Assembly: GCA_024330185.1 (NCBI GenBank)
Contig: JANDLV010000037.1
Location: 1-39,072, forward strand
DNA: 39,072 bases
Source of the DNA: Candidatus Siliceabacter maunaloa
Lineage (GTDB): Bacteria; Actinomycetota; Thermoleophilia; Solirubrobacterales; Solirubrobacteraceae
Direction: 5' to 3'
The position numbers and the translations under genes were made by a program. Below are positions 25,301 through 32,373 of this stretch, one piece after another. The notes beneath the pieces are model-generated. The model saw nothing but the letters and a program-made list of their open reading frames with translations. It made no database searches and was not told where the DNA came from. Numbering within the stretch: the first letter of the stretch is position 1; each line of letters begins with the position of its first letter.

Positions 25301-27967
25301 GGCGTGACGCAGTTGGTCGGCGGCCTGTGCGAGCGCCGGCTGTGGCGGTGAGCCCACGGCGACGTGGTCAGCCAGTGCACTGAGGGCGGCGTCGGCCGAG
25401 GTCAGCTCACCAACGCGCTCAGCTGTCGCGATGGCACGTGCGATCGCTTGCGGGTCACTGTCGCGACCAGCGGCGTACGAGCCCAGAGCGGGGGCAAGAC
25501 GCTGGATCTTGCCGTCGATGCGCTCACCAACCTCGCGCGCAAAGGCGATGATCGTGAGGTCCTCGGTAGGCCGCTCCGGTAACTTGCCATCTTTGCGTGT
25601 GGCCTTGATGGCCTTCGCGTCCCGCCGGTAGCTGCTCGACAGCTTGGAGAACGCCGAGGTGTACTGCCTCGAGAAGCGCTCGGCCATCGCCGCCGCGTCG
25701 AGTTCCAGCGCCTGGGGCACGTAGTGCTCGAGCAGTTCTTCTCGCCTGCGCTGGTAGCTCGTCAGGTCGTCGGTGATCTCTGATAGCGCCCGACGAGCCC
25801 TTTCGAGCCCTGCCCGTACGAGCCATTCCGACTCAGGGCGCTCTTCGGCTTTAAAGGAGAGCTCCGCGAGCTCCGCGAGTTCGTCGATGCGACGCGCCGT
25901 AAGCCGAGCGCTGGGCTGCCCGAGTTCTTGGGCCGTCGAGGATGCCCGCTGTCGCAGAGCAGCGATGAGCTCGGGCAGGTCGTCCAGGCAGCGGAGGGCG
26001 GCGGGAAGCGCGGCGAGGTCACCCTCCCATGCGGGCGCCCAGCCCGCCCGACGGCGCACCTCGTCGCAGCGCTCGCGCAGATGAGCCTCCGTATCGGGGC
26101 TGAAGTCATCGATTCGACGAGCGGGAAAGGCCCTCGCGAATGCCTCGCTCGATCCAGCGAGTTGCTCGAAGGACTCTTGACCAGCATTGACTACCTCGAG
26201 GAGCTCCCCGGATGGGAGATCGAGCCATTCCTCCTCCAGGGGCGGCGCATGCTCGAGGTGGTCGCCCAACTCGACGAGGCGCTGCGCGGCGCCGAGCAAG
26301 CCGGGTAGCGGCGATCCGATCGCCGTCGCGGTCTCAGCGGCCTGTGGCTCCAGGGCGTCAACCGCATCGCGAAGGTCGCGCAAGACGGCGAGGACCCGAC
26401 CATGGTCATCTGCCGTGAAGCGCTCCCCCGCGTACCCGCGCCACAGGTAGTCGCTGGGACTGACGTGCCACCGTTCCGAGAGCCGCTGGAAGACCTCATT
26501 GAGCACCTGGTACTCGTCGAGCACCTCTTCGCCCTCCAGCGCGTCGGCTGGTGGCGCTCCGGCTATCGAGGGTGCGTCGTGCCACCGAGCGAGCTGCTCG
26601 TGGACCTCCCGCAGACTGCGGCCACCGAGTAGAGGTTGGGGCAGGTGCAGCAACTCCGCCGAGTCGTTGAGCACCGTCCGGAGATGGCGCAGGCGCTCAA
26701 TCTCATCGGAGCGCATCCCCGGCCGCGGCTGGAGGGACGAGACGAGGCTGCGGTCGAGGGCTTGGACGACCTCCCGGCGACCGGCGTGCTCGCCGTGGAG
26801 CATGAGGCAATACTCATCGAGACCACTCACGGATAACCGCTTGAAGACCACGTCCAGAGCCGCTGCCTTCTCCGAGACGAAGAGCACGCGCTTGCCTTGA
26901 CCGATGGCCTCAGCGATGACGTTGGCGATGGTCTGGCTCTTGCCCGTGCCCGGGGGGCCCTGCATGACGAAGGATCGCCCGCGCTTGGCGGCCTCCACGC
27001 ACTGACGCTGACTCGCGTCGGCGTCCAGGATCGACAAGGCGTCTTCGGGCGCCTGCACCTCGTCCAGCTGCTCTGGCTCGGGAACATCCGGATCGGCGCC
27101 ACGCAGCTCGGGCGACCAGGTGCCGTGAGCCAGAGACCGCACGATCGGATGAGCGGCGACTCGATCCTCGTGGTCGAGGAGGTCGCGGTACATCACGTAC
27201 TTCTGGAAGCTGAAGAGACCGATTGCCGCCTCCTCGCGAACCGTCCAGCCCTTCGGGCGCACTGCTTCTCGGATCTCCTCGAGCTCTTGACCGATCGGCT
27301 TGTCCTCCCACGTCCAGTCGCCCGGCATGTCCAGCCCGGCGTCGCGCCTGAGCTTCTCGGTTAGCGAGGGGTTGACCACGATCTCCTCGTCGTCAACGAA
27401 GAAGAGTCGGTACGGATCGCGAGTCGACTCACGACGCAGCTCCACCGGCACCAGCACCAGCGGCGAGCTGATCGCCTTGTCGCGCTGGGCGTCGTGCCAG
27501 TCCAGGAAGCCGGCGGCGATGTAGAGAATGCGCAGCGCCTTGTCCTGGAACTCGCTGTTCGAGCGCTTGGCCAAATTGTCGAGGATGCGCGCGATGCGCT
27601 TGGGGTTGGCCTCGGTGACCTCGATCTCGTTTGGCCGTCGCAGACGCTCGCGGTCCTGCGAGGCCACGAGCAGGCGATCGACGGCGGCCGCCGCGTCACT
27701 CTCAGCAGTTGCGTCCTCTTCTTCCGGCTCCGGGGGGAGGTAGAAGTCCCAAGGCTCGCTCCGATCAGGATCGGCGAGCACCTCATGGATACTCGGCGCC
27801 GCGATCTCGAGGGTAGTGGCCTTGGTGGCCTTGTAGGCGATCAGCCGGTTGCGATTCGACAGGTCGATCAGCCGACGTCGCCAGTCCTCGATGCGTCGTT
27901 CGACCAGATCGGGGCTTCCCGTCGGCAGCGCGCTCACCGCCGCGCTCGGTCGAGCGTAGGTGGACAC
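22331..27967 (-). CDS. DUF4011 - SF1 helicase - Vsr/MTES_1575-like nuclease - DUF3320 giant protein
   Basis: This 1878-residue protein is a probable anti-phage effector. Order of parts: DUF4011 at the N-terminus (RIEDWRRRLIDLSNRNRLI, residues 25-43), then Walker A QGPPGTGKSQTIANV (about 336-350). A long helical insertion with coiled-coil character runs from about 400 to 1200. Walker B VVFDEASQVPP (about 1248) and motif III VVAGDSKQLPPTPFF follow, then LRWHYRSRSEPLIAFSN and VGVIAFNSAQANAIGEEL. Motif VI is QRRLNVAVTRARERLELV (about 1485-1502). The nuclease (SPLEEQVAEAIIELGYHVV, FRIDLGVRA, LGIECDG, ARDRERLRHEVLDGLGW, IHRIWSLDWVRNRF; about 1555-1650) keeps the E, D and ExD acidic positions. DUF3320 closes the protein (EIEDIAPEELDLAIARLREA, about 1690-1870). 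The start is GTG 27967. The kinase gene follows after 6 bases. Confidence 0.92.
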   Translation of the reverse strand: MSTYARPSAAVSALPTGSPDLVERRIEDWRRRLIDLSNRNRLIAYKATKATTLEIAAPSIHEVLADPDRSEPWDFYLPPEPEEEDATAESDAAAAVDRLLVASQDRERLRRPNEIEVTEANPKRIARILDNLAKRSNSEFQDKALRILYIAAGFLDWHDAQRDKAISSPLVLVPVELRRESTRDPYRLFFVDDEEIVVNPSLTEKLRRDAGLDMPGDWTWEDKPIGQELEEIREAVRPKGWTVREEAAIGLFSFQKYVMYRDLLDHEDRVAAHPIVRSLAHGTWSPELRGADPDVPEPEQLDEVQAPEDALSILDADASQRQCVEAAKRGRSFVMQGPPGTGKSQTIANVIAEAIGQGKRVLFVSEKAAALDVVFKRLSVSGLDEYCLMLHGEHAGRREVVQALDRSLVSSLQPRPGMRSDEIERLRHLRTVLNDSAELLHLPQPLLGGRSLREVHEQLARWHDAPSIAGAPPADALEGEEVLDEYQVLNEVFQRLSERWHVSPSDYLWRGYAGERFTADDHGRVLAVLRDLRDAVDALEPQAAETATAIGSPLPGLLGAAQRLVELGDHLEHAPPLEEEWLDLPSGELLEVVNAGQESFEQLAGSSEAFARAFPARRIDDFSPDTEAHLRERCDEVRRRAGWAPAWEGDLAALPAALRCLDDLPELIAALRQRASSTAQELGQPSARLTARRIDELAELAELSFKAEERPESEWLVRAGLERARRALSEITDDLTSYQRRREELLEHYVPQALELDAAAMAERFSRQYTSAFSKLSSSYRRDAKAIKATRKDGKLPERPTEDLTIIAFAREVGERIDGKIQRLAPALGSYAAGRDSDPQAIARAIATAERVGELTSADAALSALADHVAVGSPPQPALAQAADQLRHAKRALLDRLRDLERFVDISSGLFGGHLDELEQAIEDVGPALRELARAIDDLNTGASTQASELEEIRHRAALVDRVHRERERVQTQSAEWREVVGPSFAAEATDWEAIRGAARWIERLNTLTGGAIPSEVRRRLRLTTRTWPAFSTVEAGCDRMRRAIEQLTSLFEQDRATALGKVCKEGTFVEVRQLVERLAERVDELRDWTEWRAWRQRAERHGWGNFVDALVDAGVAAAKVMAAFGRSYWNRRLETLFAEEPELAEDLRGGAFQRWVDEFRHLDRKLVRTGADRLIARRERDRTSHVSTPGSEIDLLRREARKKRRHLPVRVLLSRIPTLLSDLKPCLMMSPLTVSHFLSPEHTFDLVVFDEASQVPPQDAVNCIYRGAQLVVAGDSKQLPPTPFFQIAELDELAPEEEDDSTQEDMESILDSCEALLPSHGLRWHYRSRSEPLIAFSNRQIYDGSLVTFPSAEQSTERMGIGFVHVADGVYDRGRSASNRREAQVAASRVMHHLTDGTRRSVGVIAFNSAQANAIGEELDLLKVRHPELERHFRGDRLDGVFVKHLEAVQGDERDVIVFSVGYGPDASGKFTTNFGPLNKDGGQRRLNVAVTRARERLELVSSVRSHDFQLSDSASAGARMLRDYVAYAEAHGEIESDEQAEEVVVGFPSPLEEQVAEAIIELGYHVVPSVGVGSFRIDLGVRAPGGDHRYLLGIECDGQGYAQTATARDRERLRHEVLDGLGWGPIHRIWSLDWVRNRFGEIARVREALSIAEARQAVSPDASVVEVRDERPSPADEVDQPRDRVERVVHELGTSTAAAALPWTELYERTTLGSAGSYYEFHESVNRRVQTDMLVDLLAVEAPVSIDYAIRRLAEAWGLQRAGHRVVSAGRQAVSQAVRREAAEIRSEFLWRPGQTLSRVRVPDPERLDRRREIEDIAPEELDLAIARLREASAGLDDEQLLSQVARVFGFDRTGGRIRTALEERLAAERASRRHQ

Positions 27968-28063
27968 CTCGGAATCATCGGCACCTGAGGCAGCTGGCTC
28001 GACCCCCGCGCTAACGACTGCTCCTCGGACGTCACGTCGGGAGCCTAGATACCCACGCAGATC

Positions 28064-28693
28064 TCAACGTGCCTGGCACTCGTCGAGGGTCCTCAGGAAC
28101 CGTTCGTAGCTCTCGCTCGTTCCCGTGCGTTGGCTGAGTCGCGATGCGATCTGGGCCGCGACCTCTGGCGCGTGCTTCTCCTGGTACCGTAGCTGCGGCG
28201 GCTTCCCGACGGCGAGCCGGGTTTCCAGCTCCCTCTTCGGATCGGTGATCTGGCCGACATTGCGCCCACGCAGCCTTCTCGGTACCACCCATGCTCGACG
28301 TGTGGCTTCGATGGCATCCGGCCACATCAAGAACCACGCCTCGAGTTCCCATGCGCACGCGACAGCATGCCCCGGACACCCGGCGCTCCGCAAGCTGCTC
28401 TCGATGCGAGCGGCGAGGGGAACGTGCGACGGCTCGACATCGTCGGTGTCCTCATGGTTGTAGAGGCAATCCACCCGTCGGACCGCGCCCTCCTGCCTCC
28501 ACAGGCTTGCGAGTCGCTCGGCGCTGGCGGCAAGTTTCCTTCGGTCGCCTGTCTTGGCGAGCAGGGGCGGCTTCTTGCGCGGATGCACCGTCCAGTCAGG
28601 ACGCAGACCACTGATGAGCGTCGCAACGGCCTTCGCATCGTAGTCGTCGCTGGATTGCCCGCTCTCGCCGACGACCAGAATCCGACGACTCAC
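28064..28693 (-). CDS. DUF4276/RloB-like protein
   Basis: This 209-residue protein starts at ATG 28693, overlapping the AAA ATPase stop by four bases (ATGA), so the two form a translational pair. It has an N-terminal ILVVGESGQSSDDYDAKAVA strand-loop-helix. The diagnostic CAWELEAWFLMWPDAIEATR follows, the ELEAWFL signature of DUF4276 and related RloB/AbiLii proteins. Then come DPKRELETRL and a helical tail. These proteins are commonly partnered with an AAA_21/AAA_15 ATPase in abortive-infection or restriction-linked loci and are thought to have a Toprim-like nuclease fold. I cannot see a clear metal-binding set beyond GES and the DTDD in YNHEDTDDVEP. Confidence 0.75.
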   Translation of the reverse strand: MSRRILVVGESGQSSDDYDAKAVATLISGLRPDWTVHPRKKPPLLAKTGDRRKLAASAERLASLWRQEGAVRRVDCLYNHEDTDDVEPSHVPLAARIESSLRSAGCPGHAVACAWELEAWFLMWPDAIEATRRAWVVPRRLRGRNVGQITDPKRELETRLAVGKPPQLRYQEKHAPEVAAQIASRLSQRTGTSESYERFLRTLDECQAR

Positions 28694-29880
28694 GCAGGTA
28701 CGCCTCCGAGCGACCCACTGAACCAGAGCTCGCCGAGCTCCAGCTCCCCGGCGTCGGCCATCGTCCGAACGTCCTGCGGGTTGATGGCGGGAATCCGTGA
28801 GGCACCGGTGCGCGAGTCACGCTCACAGACGATGAGCTCATCGGCGCTCAGCCGATTCACGAGTACAGGCGAATGAGTGGCGATCAGGAACTGGGTCCGC
28901 TGGGACGCGGATCGCAGAAGCGCGACGATACGGTCGAGCGCGTACGGATGCAGACCATGATCGATCTCCTCGATGCAGGTGATGCGCGGCGGGGCAGGGT
29001 CGTAGAGGAGTGCAAGCAGCGCGAGGCCGCGGATGGTTCCGAACGAGGCTTCAGCCAGGACCGTCCGGCCGCGCAAGCCACTCTCGCGCAACTCGATGAA
29101 GACGCCCTCGTCCGCGCCGCCTAGCGCGACGAACTCGATATCCACAAGTCCGGGCACGACCGCGCGCGCGTCGGACATGAACTCCTCCCAGAGGTCGGCA
29201 TCCGACTCTGCGAGATCGGCCAGGAAGGTCGAGAGGTTGCTCGCGTCCGGGGCCAGCGGAGCTCCACGCTGTCGACCTGCGGGCTGCCGGGCGGCCGCGA
29301 CGTCGACCTCGAACACGCGAAAGGACTCGAGTGCATCCGTGAGTTCAATGACCTGGTCGCGTCCAGTGTCTGGTCCCAATCGCTTGAGCGTGGCTAGACC
29401 GAGGACACTGGCATCGAGCGTGGCCTCACGTGTGCCGGCCCTCTCGTCGTCGACCTCGACACGCGTTCCCGAAACCGTTATCCGCCGTCCGCGACCCTGC
29501 GTGCGCTTGAACTGGAAGCTCTCCTCTCTCACGACCGTGGCTCCATGCACGCGGAACTCCATCGCATACTCGTCAGGCGCGTTGGCCGAAGCGAATTTCG
29601 TCAGGATGGCCGTGAGCTTGACCTCCACCTTGCTCGGCGATCGCTTCCCACCACGAAAGCGCAGGCGTTCGTACCCTCCACGTTTTGCCAGGGCAGGCAG
29701 CAGATCTGTGCGCGCAGCGTCTCCGAGGAATCCGAGCACATCAAGGAGGTTCGACTTACCCGCGGCGTTCGGACCGACGAGCACGTTGAGCGGTCCGAGG
29801 TCGACGTCAACCCTCGCGAGCGACCGAAAGTTACGAACAGAGAATGATTTCAGTGCGGGCTCGCCTATTTCGCTCACCAC
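28690..29880 (-). CDS. ABC-type AAA ATPase (AAA_21/COG4637-like), partner of DUF4276
   Basis: This is a 396-residue SMC/OLD-like ATPase without a fused Toprim domain. Motifs: N-terminal FSVRNFRSLARVDVDLGPLN, Walker A VGPNAAGKSNLLDVL (residues 35-49), a signature-like SFGTIRGLALLALL, Walker B ITCIEEIDHGLHP (about 300) and the switch His LIATHSPVLVNRLSADELI (about 332). Start candidates are two consecutive GTG codons (29880 and 29877) with no strong ribosome site. The stop overlaps DUF4276. Families of this type supply the ATPase of two-gene abortive-infection modules such as AbiL, and sit in defence islands. The partner protein, not this one, would be the nuclease. Confidence 0.88.
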   Translation of the reverse strand: MVSEIGEPALKSFSVRNFRSLARVDVDLGPLNVLVGPNAAGKSNLLDVLGFLGDAARTDLLPALAKRGGYERLRFRGGKRSPSKVEVKLTAILTKFASANAPDEYAMEFRVHGATVVREESFQFKRTQGRGRRITVSGTRVEVDDERAGTREATLDASVLGLATLKRLGPDTGRDQVIELTDALESFRVFEVDVAAARQPAGRQRGAPLAPDASNLSTFLADLAESDADLWEEFMSDARAVVPGLVDIEFVALGGADEGVFIELRESGLRGRTVLAEASFGTIRGLALLALLYDPAPPRITCIEEIDHGLHPYALDRIVALLRSASQRTQFLIATHSPVLVNRLSADELIVCERDSRTGASRIPAINPQDVRTMADAGELELGELWFSGSLGGVPA

Positions 29881-30004
29881 CCGTTGCTTTTCGCCGACAG
29901 CGGTCCTCCCCCTGCCCTGGCGCCTACATCCCCCGGCTTGGGATGCTGCGCTCGCGCGTCGGCGCAGCCGAGGGCCTCAAGACTTCCGCGGAGGTCTCGA
30001 CCAT

Positions 30005-31855
30005 TCATGCGGCAAGCTCCTCCGGTGCATCGGCCTCGAGGGGATCGGCTTCGTACTGGGAGTCGGCGTCGCCCGGTGCAACGTCGTCATCGATGACCTC
30101 CTTGCCCATCGCCTCCGAGATAATGCGCTTCAGCGCCTCCGTGCGGGCGGCGAAAAACCCCTCGAAGTCATCGTCATCAAGCGCCGCGACGTCGATCTCG
30201 TGCCGCGCGAAGAGCTCTTCCAGCGCGTCGTCGGAGAGATCGGTTCGAGTCCTGATCGTCCCCATGTAGCTGCTGGGCGCCCTTCCACCGAGGCTGCGGT
30301 TCGTGTCGTAGGAGAGCGGTGTCTTGTTGACGATGCTGTCGCAGCGGTTCGTCTCGACCCCTTTGGCCGCGCACCATGCCCTCGGGAACACGTGATGGAT
30401 GTCGATGCTCTGGCTGAAGAAGGAAGCCGTGTCCACGTCAAGGTTCTTGAGCCAGTCCTTGCCTCCCTTGCGCATGAGGAGCGCGTGCACGCCCTTGTAG
30501 GCAGCGCTGTTCCGGGTACGCATCGTGAACAGTCGGGAGGTCTCGAATGCCGCGTCGCCGACCGTGCGGGGCTCAAGTCCCCCGTCAAGCCACGCCGGTA
30601 CCTCCTCGACGTCACGAGCGAAGCGCGTCTCGGTCGCTCCTCCGTAGAGCTCGCCGAGCACCCCGCACCAGTACCACCTCTCGATGCTCGCCGACGCGCG
30701 CAGGTTCTCCAACGATGGTCCCACGAGCGCCCGCAGCGCTGCCAGCGGCACGAGCTGGGTCCGGTAGGGAATGTCGTCGGCACGGAAAACCTTCTGCTGC
30801 GCCAGGAATCTCGCCGTCCATACGAAGCCATTTGTGACCTCGTCGACGACGGTCCGGTAGTCCTCGAGGCTGAGCTTCAGGATCTCCTTCCGTCTGCACG
30901 AGACTGCCGGTACGGCATCGGCGCCGTGGCTCAGGGCGGCTGCGCGCCGGCGGGCGGTCACGACAAGCGACACGGCCTGAAGGAAGTCCGTGCTCTCCAC
31001 GCCGCGGAGCACCCTGTGCTCACGAAGCCGCTGTCGCCGCGCGGCCCAGTCGTCATTGAGCCGGAAGTCGTCAGCGGCGAAGGTCGCGGTCAGCAGCTCG
31101 AACACGTTCAGGGCAACGCTGCCTGTGTTCACCTTCTCGAAGACCGTGCACACCGCTTCCTTCGGGGTGTCCATCTTGAGCACGATGGCGGGCACGGTGT
31201 AGGACATGAACTGCCCGATCACCTCACTGAGCAGGCGGTTCCAGCACTCCGTCGCGAATGCGTGGTCGTGATGAGCACTCTGCGTGTAGGCAGCGCCCCA
31301 TTCGAACACCTTGACGTTGTCGAGCACCCGCCATAGCGGGAAGACGCCGGAGGCGATCTCAGCGTCGAGCGATCGGTAGTCGGCTTCGACCTTGCGTCCG
31401 AAGTCGGTACGTATCACGCGATCCTCAGGTATCGCGATGATCGCGTCCTCGCGGTCGATCTCCGGATCGAGAGCACCTTCGATGTCCAGGTAGAACCAGC
31501 GCTTGAGCTGCTTCTTTCCCCGCGGATCGTAGGTGTCGACTACCCGGCCGGACTGGAGTGCCTGGTAGAGCGAGGTGAGCCGCTGCTGACCGTCGAGGAC
31601 GAGCTCCTCCGGCTCCTGCGCCACGCTTGCGTCGACTCCCGCGAGGAGGCGCGGCTTGAAGCGGACATCCTCGCCTCCGACCTCGAGCTGCATGACCACA
31701 CCGATCGGATGGCCGAGCGAGATGCTGGCGATCAGGCTTGCGATCCGATCAACGTCCCACTTCCAAGCGCGCTGGAAGTCGGGCAGCTGGACCTTGCCTT
31801 GGTCGATACGGGTTAGGAGGCCACCTAGCGAGAGTTGGGGATTGTCAAAGGGCAC
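30005..31855 (-). CDS. DUF262 protein with C-terminal HNH/DUF1524-like motif (GmrSD-like)
   Basis: This 616-residue protein starts at GTG 31855, with AGAGGTGG about 9 bases upstream inside the preceding gene. The N-terminal DUF262 has the ParB-like LPDFQRAWKWDVDRIASLI (24-42) and LVLDGQQRLTSLYQAL (86-101), the nucleotide-binding/hydrolysis motif of GmrS. The middle is helical (VFEKVNTGSVALNVFELL). The C-terminus holds SIDIHHVFPRAWCAAKGVE and IVNKTPLSYDTNRSLGGRAP, the His-His and Asn positions of the DUF1524/HNH nuclease of GmrD. It therefore looks like a complete single-chain relative of GmrSD type IV restriction, which cuts modified phage DNA. Modified-base specificity cannot be read from sequence. 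Confidence 0.85.
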   Translation of the reverse strand: MPFDNPQLSLGGLLTRIDQGKVQLPDFQRAWKWDVDRIASLIASISLGHPIGVVMQLEVGGEDVRFKPRLLAGVDASVAQEPEELVLDGQQRLTSLYQALQSGRVVDTYDPRGKKQLKRWFYLDIEGALDPEIDREDAIIAIPEDRVIRTDFGRKVEADYRSLDAEIASGVFPLWRVLDNVKVFEWGAAYTQSAHHDHAFATECWNRLLSEVIGQFMSYTVPAIVLKMDTPKEAVCTVFEKVNTGSVALNVFELLTATFAADDFRLNDDWAARRQRLREHRVLRGVESTDFLQAVSLVVTARRRAAALSHGADAVPAVSCRRKEILKLSLEDYRTVVDEVTNGFVWTARFLAQQKVFRADDIPYRTQLVPLAALRALVGPSLENLRASASIERWYWCGVLGELYGGATETRFARDVEEVPAWLDGGLEPRTVGDAAFETSRLFTMRTRNSAAYKGVHALLMRKGGKDWLKNLDVDTASFFSQSIDIHHVFPRAWCAAKGVETNRCDSIVNKTPLSYDTNRSLGGRAPSSYMGTIRTRTDLSDDALEELFARHEIDVAALDDDDFEGFFAARTEALKRIISEAMGKEVIDDDVAPGDADSQYEADPLEADAPEELAA

Positions 31856-31859
31856 GGCG

Positions 31860-32203
31860 CTACCACCTCTTCTCGAACGTCACGTCGGAGTCCTCGTCCA
31901 GGTGCTGGCGCACCCGGTTCGGGTACTGCGCGCGATCAATGTCTCCGTCGTCCGTTCCGCCTGCACGGTCAACGTGATGCGCAGTTCATTCCCGCGCACC
32001 AGCGCACCGGCGGCGCCCAAGGGCTCGATGACTTCCTGGTCGAGGCCCTGCTCGGAGAGCCACGTCTCCTCAAGCGTGTCGTCCTCGGGGCGGACGCGAA
32101 CCTGGGCGAGGCCGTTATCGCGTTCGAGGACCTCCTGGCACACGATGCCGGGGAAGTCGCCCTCCAGGCGGACGCGCTGGCCGTTGAGAATCTCAGCGGT
32201 CAT
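31860..32203 (-). pseudogene. Small first gene of the island, frameshifted
   Basis: From ATG 32203 one frame encodes MTAEILNGQRVRLEGDFPGI, QVRVRPEDDTLEETWLSEQG and VRGNELRITLTVQAE, then degenerates. A neighbouring frame picks up at about 31945 with DDGDIDRAQYPNRVRQHLDE and ends DSDVTFEKRW at TAG 31860-31862. Dropping one base near 31946-31951 joins them into about 115 residues ending four bases before the DUF262 start. Both halves look protein-like. The N-terminal GQRVRLEG...V pattern resembles the opening of large SNF2-type defence helicases, and LRITLTV...VRQHL...F resembles the end of DUF499-type proteins. It could thus be a deletion scar of a larger locus, which is speculative. It could also be a functional small gene with a sequencing error. 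Confidence 0.45.
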
Positions 32204-32373
32204 GCGCTCACGAGGGTAGGGTCGCGGCGATCAACCGGTATCTGACGACAGTCGCCCGGTTTGACGGGGTTCTCGAGCCTCTCATCCCAGCGAGGGATAT
32301 CACGGAGCAGAGGGCGCCGCGGAACACTCGACCGGCGCGTCGGCTTCAGGGCCCCGCCCCCGGCGAGCGGCCC

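Larger units (their letters stand above)
20919..32373. other. Putative defence island inserted between ftsI and murE
   Basis: About 11.5 kb separates the ftsI stop from the murE start, two genes adjacent in ordinary dcw clusters. All cargo except one small plus-strand frame points the same way as the cluster. The genes are a frameshifted small gene, a DUF262/HNH-like protein, an AAA ATPase, DUF4276, a DUF4011 helicase-nuclease and a Ser/Thr kinase. By eye the island is less GC-extreme at third positions than its flanks. I see no integrase, transposase, tRNA or obvious att repeats at the edges. Confidence 0.75.

Noticed and set aside
20919-32373. Island carried by an integrase or transposon
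   Set aside because: No recombinase, transposase, tRNA or matching direct repeats seen at the edges; only a 9-base TCTCGAGCC is shared near both ends, which could be chance.
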